DNA of 64,000 bases from Inia geoffrensis (lineage: Eukaryota > Chordata > Mammalia > Artiodactyla > Iniidae), in NCBI GenBank assembly GCA_036417435.1, contig CM070902.1, positions 136,885,886 to 136,949,885 on the forward strand, in the 5' to 3' direction. The translations under genes and the position numbers were made by a program. The stretch's first letter is position 1. Each line of letters begins with the position of its first letter. The notes under the pieces are model-generated. The model saw only the letters and a list, made by a program, of their open reading frames with translations. It did not search any database and was not told the origin of the DNA. This document shows, one piece after another, positions 22,549 to 34,735 of the stretch.

Positions 22549-23392
22549 GTGATACCACTACCCAAAGGGCGAGCTCTCATTTCTCAGAATATTAAACACT
22601 TAGTTATACCAGAAAACTTGAGGCCTGCAAAAATAATGAGCTTGATAAAGTCACCTGATCACCTTCAACAACATCATAGTGGAAAGTTACATTTTAGTAT
22701 CGCTGCAGATGACAAGGATGGTCACTTTGAAGTTGACAGCTCGACAGGAGACTTGTTCCTCTTTAAGGAACTGGATTATGAAATGACGTCTCATTATCTT
22801 TTCAGGGTGCTAACTAAAGACCACAGCAGAAACCCTCCCGTGAATAGCACAGTCTTCCTTAGTGTTGCTGTGGAAGATCAGAATGACCATTCCCCATCTT
22901 TCCGGGAGGAGTTCATTGTGATCAGCGTGGAAGAGAATGCCCCTGTCGGGACTCTGGTGCATGTTTTCAATGCCAAAGATGGCGATGGCAGTTTTCTGAA
23001 CAGTAGAGTACAATACTTCATTGAAGCCCACCACCCTGGAGTGAATCCATTTCTCATCCACCCCTCATTTGGCACTTTGGTCACCGCTTCCCCCCTTGAC
23101 AGAGAGAGAGTTCCGACTGTTGTCCTGACAGTAACTGCATCCGATCAGGCTGTGAATGTGACAGACCGGCGACTGAGATCGCTGATGGTGAAGGTAGTGA
23201 TTTTGGATATAAATGACCACAGCCCCACTTTTACATCTTTCCCCATTGCCCTTGTCAAAGAGGATGCCACGGTGGGCTCCTTGGTGCACCACATAACTGC
23301 TCAAGATCCAGACTCAGGAAGGAATGGAAGAGTAACATTCAGCATCCTCTCAGGAAATGAAAATATGGCCTTTATGTTAGATGAGTCATCAG
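22549..23392 (+). CDS. DCHS2: DCHS2 internal exon 4 of 8: two cadherin repeats and part of a third
   Basis: An 844-bp exon, phase 0 in and phase 1 out; 281 full codons. Residues 1-20 finish a degenerate linker. The first repeat (about 20-118) has a long B-C loop, DDKDGHFEVDSSTG, the KELDYE variant of LDRE (73-78) and linker DQNDHSPSF (110-118). The second (119-228) has VEENAPVGT, a shortened DGDGSFLNS calcium motif, PLDRE (182-186), ASDQ, an NVT sequon (203-205) and linker DINDHSPTF (220-228). The third begins with KEDATVGS and DPDSGRNG and ends at DESS|G. The donor is gtactg, a weak site; reading through it would meet TAA at 23416-23418 within eight codons. The protein region is extracellular. 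Confidence 0.9.
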
Positions 23393-25124
23393 GTACTGTC
23401 CTTGTCACTGTCAGTTAAAGCCTGTGATCACTTGCTTACATTTATCTTTTTCATTTTCCTCTGTTATAAAATCATAGTTCTCAAGATGCATATGCTTTAA
23501 GGAAATGTGACTTGATTTACTGTTTAACTTATATAGATGATAGGCACAGAGGTTGTATTCAGAGAACAAAGAGTAATTGGCCTGTTTATTAACATTGACC
23601 TGCTTTGTAGCTAGCTCACATTTCCTGGGATGAATATACAGTAGCCAACTTCTTTACCCCCATTGTGTGTTTTCATAGGGTAGGAGATGGTACCAAGAGT
23701 GAATCAAGGTAGAACATGAGTCAACATTGTTCAAAGACTTTAGTATGGAAACTTATCTCTAAGATCATACAAACATACATTTGTAAATAGTTGGAAATCA
23801 TGTATTTTTAAATGGTTGTATTGATATTGACATTAAGACCCTTACTTTTCACAACTGAAACATTTTATTTTTGGCAGAAGCATTTATTCACTGTCAAGTA
23901 CTCTTCAGAAATGGCACTCACTGTCACTTCCCTTGTCTTGTTGTTACCATATTGTCAGATAACATCTTCTAAAATTTTTGATGTAGTTTGATGGACAATT
24001 ATACATTCAAAGTGTCATTCTTGTTATATTGGAAATGAAATTCCCTCAACCTGATTTTCAGAAGATATTGAAGAGATGGACCACCATCTCATTCTCTAAA
24101 AAATAAAATCATTTCTGCATGAGCCTTAGAAAAAAATCTCAGATGTATACCATTTGGCCCAACTGTTAGTAAGAGCATTATTTGGAATGGGACTGAATGT
24201 GTAGAATTTGGAAGTCATGATTATAGTCTGGCTATATACTGTTGGAAAATTTCATCAAAATATTTATTATATCCTGTGCATATGGTTCTGTTCTGAGACC
24301 TGCATGAACACCACCTAAAAGCCCAACTGACAGAGAGATAGTCCAGACCCAGTTACTGATTTCTGTTAGAGCTGGGGTCTCCAAGGATCTATTTCAACGA
24401 TATTTAAAATGCTTTCCAAAATGGCTAAGGAAGGTCTATTTCAGATTGTTAAAGAGGGTGGATAAAATTAGAATTGTGTCTCAGTAATATAGATATCCTG
24501 AATCTTAAACAATTGCAGTGGCTGTTTCAGTTGAGAGATTTTTTTCAAAGACATAAAATGCTAATTGCTGAAGGCACTCATATGAAATAGGCTATTTTTC
24601 TCTCACAAAGCTCATATTTTTTATCAAGAAGACAAAGTGATATTTCTAATGGCTTTTGGCTGTGAAGTGTAAAATGTTAAGCAATTATGGAGAAACCATT
24701 TTACATATAAAATCTGAATCAGTAAGCCTCTTTAATTATTTGAAGAAAAGTTCTTATAGGAGGAGCACGTGTTAGAGGAGCAAACAGAAATCCTAAAAGA
24801 AAAAATGTGACAATTGGAGTTATGTAACAAATATATGTGTGCAAGTTACTTATATGAGTTACGTGCTTAAATGGCAGTTGGATGGAGACATTGTATTCGT
24901 GAAGTTTATTGTCCGAGTTATAAAGTCTTTACTATTTTTTGTTAATAAAAAAAGACAGTTAAATGAGATTAGTATAAAGAGATTATAACTCTTTAACAAA
25001 AACTAAATCTCTTAAAGGATGTAGCCATACTTTTTGTCACTTGGTCACTTTTACACATGAAGTGTCCTTTGACATGAAGAGGGATACTGTTAGAACCTAG
25101 ATATTTTTTTTAAATGAAGGTAGA
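23393..25124 (+). other. DCHS2: Intron, upstream part, between window exons 4 and 5
   Basis: AT-rich intron sequence; nothing recognised as a repeat before the SINE at 25125. The target-site duplication of that SINE begins at 25112. Confidence 0.65.
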
Positions 25125-25302
25125 GGGACTTCCCTGGTGGTACAGCGGTTAAGACTCCGTGCTCCCAATGAAACTGGGTTTGATCCTGGTCAGGGAGCTA
25201 GATTCCACATGCATGCTGAAACTAAGAGTTCACGTGCTGTAGCTAAGGAGCCCACGTGCAGCAACTAAGACCTGGCACAGCCAAATAAATAAATATTAAA
25301 AA
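25125..25302 (+). mobile_element. Bov-tA/CHR-1-like tRNA-derived SINE
   Basis: Begins ggacttccctggtggtaca and contains gggtttgatcctggtcagg and cagcaactaagacctggcacagcc, followed by an AAAT-rich tail. This is an older relative of the SINE at 20249. A 13-bp target-site duplication (aaatgaaggtaga) lies at 25112-25124 and 25303-25315. Confidence 0.85.
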
Positions 25303-25607
25303 AAATGAAGGTAGATGTTGGGTAGATAAATATTCTTGATGTAATCATCTTAATAGATAATGATATGTTATGGATTATTTCTCAATTCTCATTCATCCTT
25401 ATAATTTAAATTAGAATGACTTTTCTAATTAAAAATGTTCTCTTTTATTCCAGAAAATATATAAATTTAAAGTTGGTTTAATAATATTTATTCTTTAACA
25501 GAGAAAGCTTCTGAATTTTTAGCAACTTAGATGAGTTAGACAAAAGTAGAGTAAGCATGGCTTCTCCAAAGAATATTACCTATTGCTTTTCTCTTCTTTC
25601 AAAACAG

Positions 25608-25847
25608 GTTTACTAACTACTACTTCGCCTTTGGATTATGAGTTAAAAAGTGAGTACATTCTGACCCTTCTGGCACTGGATGGTGGCACACCAACACTTT
25701 CTTCATCCCAGACTTTGACAATTACTGTCCTTGATGTAAACGATGAAGCCCCAGTATTTAAACAGCACCTATATGAAGCTTCAGTTAAAGAAAATCAAAA
25801 CCCAGGGGAGTTTGTCACAAGAGTTGAAGCTGTGGACAGAGATTCAG
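25608..25847 (+). CDS. DCHS2: DCHS2 internal exon 5 of 8: cadherin repeat end and next repeat start
   Basis: A 240-bp exon, phase 1 in (acceptor after a good pyrimidine tract, AG 25606-25607) and phase 1 out (donor gtaact). It continues the third repeat of the previous exon (LLTTTSPLDYE, LALDGGTP) to the linker DVNDEAPVF. It then starts a new repeat (YEASVKENQNPGEFVTRVEAVDRDSG) and ends at the calcium motif D-x-D-S-G. Being symmetric (phase 1-1), it could in principle be skipped without breaking the frame. Confidence 0.9.
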
Positions 25848-26184
25848 GTAACTCAAAAATATGGGAACTAAGTAATCGATGTTAAAAGCAAAAATTGACA
25901 TTTACCAGAAATTTGTAAACAGTTGCTAGTTATTTCAAACTTCTAAAATTTCTTTAGCATACACAGAAAAAAAATTTGAATGCATAATGTGTACTTTTTA
26001 TAGCATTTGCTTGTATTGATTTTTATTATTACTTAGAGTAGAGTGATACATATATAATTAATATACAATTTATTGATTTGATTTTGATAATAAACAGAAG
26101 TATAGACAAAGGATCACACTTTTTTCAGACTGTAATAGCTAGATACATGGAGTACCAGAAGGTAAATCGTTCTTTATTTTCTCT

Positions 26185-26435
26185 ATATGTAGCATAATGG
26201 AAGAGATAGGATGCTGGTGTCCGACTGCCTGGCTTTGAATCCTAGAACCACCACTTAAGCTGTGTGACCTTTAATAAGCTATATACTAGCTCTCTCTGAT
26301 CCTCTGTTTGCTTATCTGTAAAATGGGGATTATAATACAGACTAATTCGTAATTCTGTTATGAATATGAAGGAGTTATTACCTACAAAGATCTGAGACCA
26401 GTATCTGGCACAATAAACAGTCAATAAATGTTAAC
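26185..26435 (+). repeat. MIR SINE
   Basis: Recognisable MIR on the + strand: the 5' part (gtagcataatggaag), the core (gctgtgtgacctttaataagc ... ctctgtttgcttatctgtaaaatgggg) and a 3' end (ctggcacaataaacagtcaataaatg). Near full length, diverged. Confidence 0.8.
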
Positions 26436-28779
26436 TTCCATCATTACTGTATTACTGTTGTGTTATTAATATCAACCACTGTGTTCAGACAAATGACTTT
26501 GAAGTAAACAGTTACTGTGGCTAGGAATTTGTAAATGTCTTAGAATTGCTTTTCAATATCACTATGACTTTTTTGGCCATGTAAGCTTCAGTAACTTTAA
26601 TAATATCCTTTTTAAATTTTAAACAAAATAATTATAAAAATTATAGTGAAATAGTTGCCATTAACAGCATATGCTGAATTTTCCCATCTGAATTAATACA
26701 AATAGTTTAATAAGCCAGTCTTTTTAAATTCACATTTGTATATAGCAAGTGGCAATACATAATCAATATAATATTTTGTTCTTTTCTTGCAAGAATTGTG
26801 ACAGATGTTCCTATGGAAAGAATAGTATGAAAACTAGCATTTTTCTCCTAAATTGTTTATCAAAGGGGTAAAAGATACATTTTCTTGAACTTTTAAATTA
26901 TATACCATTTAGATGCTTTGCACTTTTGGGAAACATCATCTTTTAATGAAATGCGTTTTATGTGTTGCGATGAAGACTTGCAAGGGCCAACCCAATTTTC
27001 TCTTTTGACCAGAGTGGGGCAGTGTGATCAAAGAGTTTTGCTTACTGTGCTCACCAAGAGGGCTGGAGTGTGCTAACAATTGCTTGTCCGAACTCTGCTT
27101 AAACAATTTAGCACATTTCTGGCAGTGTGGTTTTTAGTTGATAGAAACAATGGAGAACATACATAAGCTTTGTGTTTCCAATATACCCAGTTTAGTAAAG
27201 TTCTCCGAGAGGATTCTCTGGTGTAAATTGAGTAATGCAGAGCTCCGGGCAACACAGAAACCACTTCCCAAAGTACACAGACATATGCTGAACCCATCAC
27301 TGACGTGTGATTTAGCAAGCATTTAAAGTCTGTAAAATGCTTCCTCCCTTTGACTTTATTTTATTAATTTTATTTTTTAAAATGGGCTCTACTTAAAGGA
27401 TTTATTTGCTTTAATATTTGAAGGCAAAAAGAATTTCTCTCAAAATTTTTCATATGTCAGCTAAAGATGATTACAATAAATATGCTTTCCAATTTTTACT
27501 GTCAAATTGCCAAGCGTTAGTGTAATTTTCTTTTGGAATGAATGGTCTGCAACCTGTTACTTATAATTGAATTGAAAGTTCATTATTCTAGAGATTATGG
27601 TTTGCCAGGGAATTTAGATGCAAAATTGCTGGTTTTCTGGCTTTGGCTTTATGGGTGTTTGAGATACACATTAGCATTTCCTGAGTCTCACGCACCTTCA
27701 CAAGTTTTGTAGACAATTTTGGTTTACTGGAAATCTCAGTGTTTTTAATGAAGCCAGATCTGTTAAGCCAGTGGTTATGTAAATGCATGTGAATTTGGGT
27801 GTATGCATGTGTTTTTGAACATATTTTTCCTAAACCTTTTTTTTTTTTTTTTTTTTGCTTATTGGGTTAAGACAATGAAAAAGGATTATGAACAAGAATT
27901 AAATGATGTAGTCAGGATTTTAACATAACTGGCATCATATTGGAATTTATGAATGGTTTACTTTATAGCCTGTATTTTTAAAAATATTATAGCATTACTT
28001 AATACTAGAAAGGTTAACATACGTTTTCTAGCATTCTACAATGTAGTTTTTAAAAATGTAAGCCTAACAGCATTGTTTGGCATTCAAAACCCATAGGTAT
28101 TTGAGCACTGAATGTTTATGATGTATGACTCACACTGGTTCTAACAGGAGTTTTTTCTTGTATTAAAAGGGAAAAACAACTACCACTTTTTAACTAAGAT
28201 ATTAAAACTGCTGCTGCATTTGGTGCCAACGACAAGAGCTCCATTGTTAGTGGGAAAAGATCTATCCCTAGGGGTACCTCTCCCCCAGTCCTGGGAGGAA
28301 AGGGTGCCCCAGCAGGGAAGATGACTCAGTCCTGGTGATGCATTGGCTCATTCATGGTGAATACAAAATAATTCAACAGTACATCACCATACAAAAATGT
28401 CAAATTCTATAATGAAATCTTATTCTCTATCCCATAAGAAATGTATTCTGTATCTGGATTTATCTTGAACAAACTCTACATCTGGTTTCCCAGAAACTGT
28501 CTCATGCTGGATGCATAACCCCACCCAACAGCCTGCTCTCAGAGCAAAGGAGAAACACTACCATGACAGTATTTCATCTATTTCATTGAATCTAAGACAC
28601 TATTAATTGTAAGAAGCATCTAACTTCAGATATATTAAAATTTGGGGAGAAAATTTGTCTTAGAATTAATGAAAAAATTACACAGAAAAAAAAGGACTAC
28701 TCACCCAGAGACAATCACTATTGAAACTTTGAAATATAATTCTATTTCATTTAATACATGGTGTTTTGATTATATTATT
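26436..28779 (+). other. DCHS2: Intron without recognised features
   Basis: AT-rich intron. Holds a poly(T) run at about 27837-27856. No gene or named repeat recognised; the short open frames have no meaningful similarity. Confidence 0.55.
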
Positions 28780-28915
28780 GTCTAATTTTCTGCCTGCCTT
28801 TTAAGCTGTGAACTCATGGATTCAGAACATATTTTACTTGCTTTTATCCCAGGTCCCTAAGATAATGCAAGCTATGACATAGGAGTTTAGTAAATTTTTT
28901 TGACTATATGATTTG
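28780..28915 (+). repeat. L2 3'-end relic
   Basis: Degraded copy of the L2 terminal region: ctgcctgccttttaagctgtgaactcatgg ... cttgcttttatcccaggtccc ... gacataggagtttagtaaat, which matches the order of the L2 3' end (gain of 'actgtaagctcc', 'tatccccagcgcc', 'tagtaggcgctcaataaat'). Confidence 0.5.
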
Positions 28916-29261
28916 AGAAACCAGAACATCTGTGAAATAGGCTGCTACAAGCTGCCTTCACTCTTCAGAACTCATTTATTTGTTTATTTCTTCATTCAAT
29001 CAGCAAGGTACAATCCTGTTTTTCCTTTAGGAATGTTTGAGTTGTGTAGGCATTGTACAGTTGAGGAATTACATGAAAAATGATTTTCATAAAAAGTAAA
29101 TCTGAAAACAACACTCCCTTGGTCAGAATTCTTGGTTAATTCCTCATGGTTTTGAGGATGAAGTTCTCTTCTCTTTTAGCTTAACAACTAGGCACTTTAA
29201 TAAGTGACTGTAGCTTTCCTCTCTACTCTCAACTCCTGTCACTCGCCTGCCTTTACTGTAG

Positions 29262-29478
29262 GACAGGGTTATGCAAACTTTTCTCTGTAAAGGGCGAGAT
29301 AGTGAATGTTTTAGGTTTTGCAGGCTATACAGTCTCTACTACTTAATTCTGATGTTGGAGCAAGACAACAGCAATAGATAACACATAAAGAATTGAGCGT
29401 GGCTGGGTTTCAGCAGAACTTCACAAAATCAGGGGGGTAGGCTGTATTTGTCCAGTGGGTTTGCCAACCACTGGTCTG
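29262..29478 (+). repeat. hAT-type (Charlie) non-autonomous DNA transposon relic
   Basis: Ends are imperfect inverted repeats: caggg-ttatgcaaact near the left and gtttgccaaccactgg near the right. Inside are ctctgtaaagggcgagatagtgaatg and gcaggctatacagtctct, the well-known body of a mammalian hAT MITE. I do not name the subfamily. Confidence 0.6.
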
Positions 29479-29714
29479 ACAGATAAATCTAATTAAGACA
29501 TATAAGTTTCTTACAATTTTCTGATCATCAGATCCAATTATGATGTCGTCATGGTAGTAGATCTGTGTGATGATCTACTGGATGCTGAGATGATCTTTAT
29601 CTCTGCTGAGTAGATGATGGCTGATAGTGGAAGAGTTTACATAAAGATGTACCGTTGTTCCTGCTGGATGAAAGCAGATCACTTGTGATAGTCCTTACAA
29701 ATTGTTATAGAGTG

Positions 29715-31505
29715 TTGGTTCTCATTTCAGTTACTGTGTTCTTCAACTGTTTGGTTGTTCTTTATATTTTCTAACTCTTTGCTTAAACCTTTTTATAACT
29801 TCTTGCTCTGTGCATCCATTCATTTCCCAAGTTCTTAGATCATCTTTACAGTCATTACTCTGAACTCTTTCTCAGGTAGATTGCCTATCTCCATGTTGCT
29901 TAGTTATTCTTCTGGGGTTTTATCTTGGTCTTTCACCTGGAACATATTCCTCTGTTGTCTCATTTTGTCTAAATTTTTTTGTATTTTTATATATGTTTTG
30001 TTTCTCAACCTTGGAGAAATGGCCCTCTGTAGGGGATGTCCTATATGTCTCAGCAGTACAGCCTCCTTTCATGACCCAAGGGCCAGAGACCAGCTGGTCC
30101 CAGGGTAGGTTCTGACCTGTGTTTGTGGACTCGGTTCTGCAGGCTGCAGGACTGAGTTTTCTTGCTTCTGGCAAGAGAACTGCCCTCCCCCCTGGTGGAT
30201 GAGGCTGGTCTAGAGGCTTGTGCAGGCTTCCTAGTGGGAGGGGCCAGTGCCTATGTAATAGGGAAGAACCTTTTGTATTCTATTGCAAGTTAATCACTAA
30301 AGGAATGTTGCCCAAAAGCTTAAATTATACATAATGACCCAACTCGCAGAACCCTGCCTCCCAGGTAATGAGCATTAAGCTAAAATACCTTTGTTTAGCT
30401 CACAGGAAACATTCTGACCAGGCCCACCTGTGAATGACTGCAGGGAGGAAGAAATTAACACTTCCCCTCCGGAGGCTGATGGGAACCAGGAAGTGTTTGA
30501 CTTTGCTCCCTCCCCTTTTAGTGTAAAAGAAGCCTGAATGCTACCTCAGGCAAGATGGTTCTTTGGGGCACAAGCCCTCCATCTTCTCAGTTTTCTGGCT
30601 TTCCAAATAAAGTCATTACTCCTTGCCCCAACAACTTGTCTCTCAATTACTGGCCTGTTGTGCGGCTAGCGGTATGAGCTTAGACTTGGTAATACTTGCC
30701 CACTGGTGGGTGGAGTTGGGTCTTGGCCCTCTGGTGGTCAGGAGTGTCAAGGAGTATGTCTAGAGGCAGCTGTGGGCTCAAGAAGTCTTTAGGCAGTGTG
30801 TTTGCTGATGGGCAGAGCTGTGTTCCCACCCTGTTGGTTGTTTGGCCTGAGGCATCCCAGCACTGGATCCTGCAGGCTCCTGGGTGAGGTCAGGTCTTGG
30901 TGCCAAAATGTCGGCCTCCAGGAGAGCACATGCTGATGAATACTCCCTGGTACATGCACCACCAGTGTCCTTGTCCTCAGAGTGAACCACAGCCGCCCAC
31001 CCTCCCTCCATCTCCCTCCATCCAGGAGACCCTTCAAGATCAGCAAGTACATCTGACCCAGGGTCCTATGAAGTCACTGCTTTTTCAGTCCTCCAAGAAT
31101 AGAGTCTCTGTTTCCCTCAGTCCTGTGGAGTTCCTGCAATCAAGACCTGCTGGCCTTCAAAGCCAAATGCTCTGGGGGTTCAGTCCTCCATATTCCAGAC
31201 CCCCAGGATGGGGAGCCTGATATGGGCCTCAGAACTGTCACTCCTGTGGGAGAACTTCTGCAATATAATTGTTCTCCAGTTTGTTGGTTGCCTACCTGAG
31301 GGGTATGGAATTTGATTATATCATGAATCCTCCCCTCGTACCATCTCACTGTGGTTTCTTCTTTATGTCTTTGGATGTAGAATGTCTTTTTTTCATAGGT
31401 TCCAGTCTTTTATCGATGGTTGTTCAGAGTTAGTTATGATTTTGATGTGCTCATGAGAGGAGGTGAGCTCAAGGTTCTTCTACTCTGCCACCTTGTCCAG
31501 AAAGC
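29715..31505 (-). mobile_element. L1-D: old L1 5' region (ORF1 part and 5'UTR), antisense
   Basis: On the - strand this runs from the coiled-coil segment of ORF1 (cagttactgtgttcttcaa, at 29740) through the ORF1 start (near 29960) into a 5'UTR homologous to that of L1-E (compare the ends gaggaggtgagctca at 31457 and 50697). ORF2 and the 3' end are missing. It is split by an LTR-like insertion at 30254-30694. No intact ORF remains. Confidence 0.7.
30254..30694 (+). mobile_element. Solo LTR-like insertion (endogenous retrovirus relic)
   Basis: A ~440-bp block interrupting L1-D 5'UTR sequence, which resumes at about 30695 (cccactggtgggtgg). It starts tgtaatagg, has AATAAA at 30606-30611 followed by a short pyrimidine-rich part (actccttgccccaacaactt), and ends with ggtaata, where LTRs of this kind usually end ggtaaca. 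There are no internal retroviral genes. The flanking duplication could not be resolved with confidence. Family not assigned. Confidence 0.55.
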
Positions 31506-31510
31506 TCGAG

Positions 31511-31560
31511 AGTGTTGGTACTCAAAAGGTGGTCCCCGGGACCAGTGGCACCATCATCCA
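31511..31560. repeat. MER5A-like hAT MITE end
   Basis: The segment gttggtactcaaaaggtggtccccgggaccagtggca resembles the terminal part of MER5A. Only about 50 bp is recognisable. Confidence 0.45.
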
Positions 31561-33399
31561 CAGCCTACACAGAGGGCAACTACCAGAGGGCATTTAAAGG
31601 ATGCTGGTGTCCCTCCAACCAATGACTTTCCCAGGGTCTTTATGAAGGGAGAATACTCTGAACTGTTGGTAAATGTAGTTAGAGGAGGGTGATGGGCATG
31701 TCATGATAACTGGTAAATTTACCATTGGTAAATCCATCCTATTGTTCTTCTCCATTTCCTTAAGTTTTTTGATTCCTTTCTGTATAGTATGCAAGGGAAG
31801 ATCTGGCATCTCAATCTCAATGATGATAGACCATTATCGAATGCAGCCAATCAAAAGAAATTGTCAGGGGAAATAACTAAAAGAGCTAGCACATTAAATT
31901 CAGAATCTCTGGTAGGAATACCACATCAATAAATCCAGCTGAAACCAAAGTACTATTTTATCTTCCTGGGTTTCACATCCTTAGAATTGATTTCCACACA
32001 TTTTCCACAGATTTATTCCAATATAAGTTAGAAAAATCTTTCTATTATTTTAAAACTATAAGCTGTCTCTAATTGAGTCATATTTGCATGTAACTGCCTG
32101 CAGTATGTTGAGACCTGACTCTGGTTGTAGGTCTTCTCGTGAATAGGTATCCCCTTGCAAGAAGTTACCTGTTATATATCTGCTCAATTTGGTTCTGATC
32201 TTCAGAGAGATTAATTTTGGGGCTTCCTTACAAGTTTTTCGGTTTTTTGATTATGACTTGAGCTGCGACTTTAAAGACTCAGCTTACAATTTTCTTTCTG
32301 TAAGTTCCCATTGCATTCAGAGACAGCCAGTTCACATCATACTCCTTTTACTATCCCATGGCCAAAGTCAGCCCCACTTGGTCCTCTAAGGAATAGTAAT
32401 CCTTCAATAGTCAGTTCATCACAATCAAACACAGGTGGTAATTTAAATGATCATGGTACCACAGCAAATGAGAAATTACTAGTGTTCCATTTCCTTTGGG
32501 CAGGGAACCCAGCACTGCCTTTAAGGCCAAAGGCATAACCAAATCAATCTCAGAATCCCTAATACCTGGGACCCAATCCTGGTGCCAAGCACTGTATCAA
32601 TCAGGTGCAGTCAGGAAAACCAGCTATTACAATACAGGTGTTGGAAGGCTGAATAAACAGAAAGGGAATCCTGAAGTAACCGAGAAAAAAATAACTGTAG
32701 GAAGTAGCTACCACCCCTAATCCCTGGAATCAAGGAGAATAGGTCGAGATTATCAGAACCTAGGAAAAAAATGAGAGAAGGGGCCTTGCAGAGTCTGGTC
32801 TGGGAGTTCCAAAAGAGACAGAAAGTTGTGAGCAGTTTCTGCACTAGAAGAAATGGCGTTGCTGACAGGGAAAATAAGAAAACAGGAAGAAGAATTTCCA
32901 TCTGCTCTCCTCTGACCTCAGTCTCCCTCGAGGGTCCCTTTGTGGCAGATCCTAAGAGAGGCTCAGCTGGCAAAGGAGATTTTGCACAGCTGTGGTGTGC
33001 AGATTCCCTAGCCCCAGCATCGCAGGGCAGAATGAGGAAGAACGGATTCAGAGCTGAGTCGCAGCAGTTTAATAACTAGTACACCATGTAAAGGACAGAG
33101 GGAGGAGCTGGCAGAGGGAACAGCAACTACAAAGCCCCCAACAGAAAGACACTTAGCATATTCAGAGAGTAGAAGTGAAGCCCGTGGGCCAGGAATATAG
33201 TGCAGAAGCAAGTATATGAGAAGAGCTTGAGTCCACCTCACATGAGACTTTGTAGACTGCAGTATGGTGTTTGGTTTCTATTTTGAATGCATTCAAACAC
33301 TTTCTTCCCTCTTACTTGTTAAATCCTATTTATCTTTAGGGTCTAAGCTTATACAGAAAGCAACACATACTCACTCAGTTATGTCTTACCATGTGGAAT
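31561..33399 (+). other. DCHS2: Intron, mostly unrecognised
   Basis: No gene seen. The segment around 33090-33290 (gagctggcagagggaacagcaac ... gactttgtagactgc ... tttggtttctattttgaatg) resembles the same ancient mammalian repeat as 56640-57150. The rest is unassigned. Confidence 0.45.
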
Positions 33400-33560
33400 T
33401 GTAATTGTCTGCTTACTTCTCTGCATCCAGTGCTACACTATAAGCACTGTGAGAGCAAAGAATGTGTCATCTTGCCAGCAGTTATATATCCTTAGCACCT
33501 GGCGTGATACCTTGGCACCCGCTATCACTCTCTCTATATATTTATTGAATAAGATAATAA
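33400..33560 (+). repeat. L2 3'-end relic
   Basis: Order of L2 landmarks: ctgcatccagtgctacactataagcactgtgagagcaaagaatgtgtcat, then tatccttagcacctggc, then tatatttattgaataa. Diverged but clear. Confidence 0.7.
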
Positions 33561-33589
33561 ATGAACAAACTATCTACCTGTGATAAGTC

Positions 33590-33760
33590 TTCCCAGATCC
33601 CCTTCCTCAGTGATTTCACATATTTCCCCACACCATCTCCCCCACTAGAGGGGAACTCTGAGGACCAAGATAATTACTCATTATTCAATGGTATCTTTCC
33701 AGTGCCTGGCACTTGGTAAATGTGCACTGCATAAATAAACACATAAGTGAATGGATCAAT
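33590..33760 (+). repeat. Second L2 3'-end relic
   Basis: Another L2-type end directly after the previous one: ctagaggggaactctgaggaccaag, then tttccagtgcctggcacttggtaaatg, then cataaataaacac. Diverged. Confidence 0.55.
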
Positions 33761-33851
33761 CAACCAAATAACTGCAGCTCAATACATATGTGTCATCTGC
33801 ATATAGGTGGAAACTGAAGCCAGTGAAGTGGGAAAGAGGTGGAATGAATTC

Positions 33852-33930
33852 CTTCTTCCCTCCTTCCCTCTCCCCTTCTCCCCCTGCCTTCCTCTCTCTC
33901 TCTGTGTTCCTTCCTTTCTGTGTTTTTTAA
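33852..33930 (+). repeat. CT-rich low-complexity tract
   Basis: Pyrimidine-rich stretch of CCTT, CCTC and TC units with few purines. Confidence 0.75.
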
Positions 33931-34703
33931 CATCAGTCAGCAATATCTGAAGCCAAGAGAAAACAAGTCAACTAAACACGGTCAGTAGATCTTACAACCA
34001 GAAGCTTATTGGTGACTGTAGAAAGAATAACTAGATATGGCAGTGGTTTCAAGCTAGCAGCAGAGAATTTTTAAAAGATGCTTGGCTATAAAGAGGAGGG
34101 AAAAAATCTTGTTTCTTACAGCTAAAATATAATTTAAGGAAAAAATATAAATGGGAAAGATTATAACTGACAGGAAAATTTCAAGAGGGTATTTGAAGAA
34201 TTACTTTTTCCATTGAGACACAAAGCAGGAGGTAGAGTTGAATACAGATGCAGAAAGTTGAGGGAGCTTTTTCCCAATGCCTCCATTTTCTCTAGGAAAT
34301 AGGAAGAGAAATGATTTGTGAGAGTGAACGAGGGGGTGGTTGGGTAGAAGACATGAATAGGAGAGGGGTGACCAAGGAGATCTGGAAAGATTGCCAGATG
34401 AAAGTAACATTTCAGTGGTCACCATCTATGCTTTTGTGAAGTTTTCTCCAGCCCCAGTTATCTGCTGGATATTCCAGGAGGACAGATAGATGGCTAGAAT
34501 GAATCTGGACTGAGGTTTTGCTGGCCTTCTTTGGTAAAGAGCCACAGTACCTGAGGAAATTTGCAAGGTTGCCAAAGTGTTAATTCATGGGGCTGGACTG
34601 AAGAGGAAAAGAAATGAACTGAAGAGGGGTATCCTAGAGTAGGAGAAAGCAAGAAGTCATAAGGCTGTAGGTCTTGAGGTCTAAGAACAGATATATGTAT
34701 GTG

Positions 34704-34735
34704 TACACACACACACACATACACACACACACACA
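34704..34735 (+). repeat. (CA)n microsatellite
   Basis: About 16 CA/AC units with one T interruption near the middle. Confidence 0.85.

Noticed and set aside
22549..23418. Exon 4 as the last coding exon of the gene
   Set aside because: The next exon at 25608 continues the same cadherin repeat in the right phase, so the stop at 23416 is just intron.
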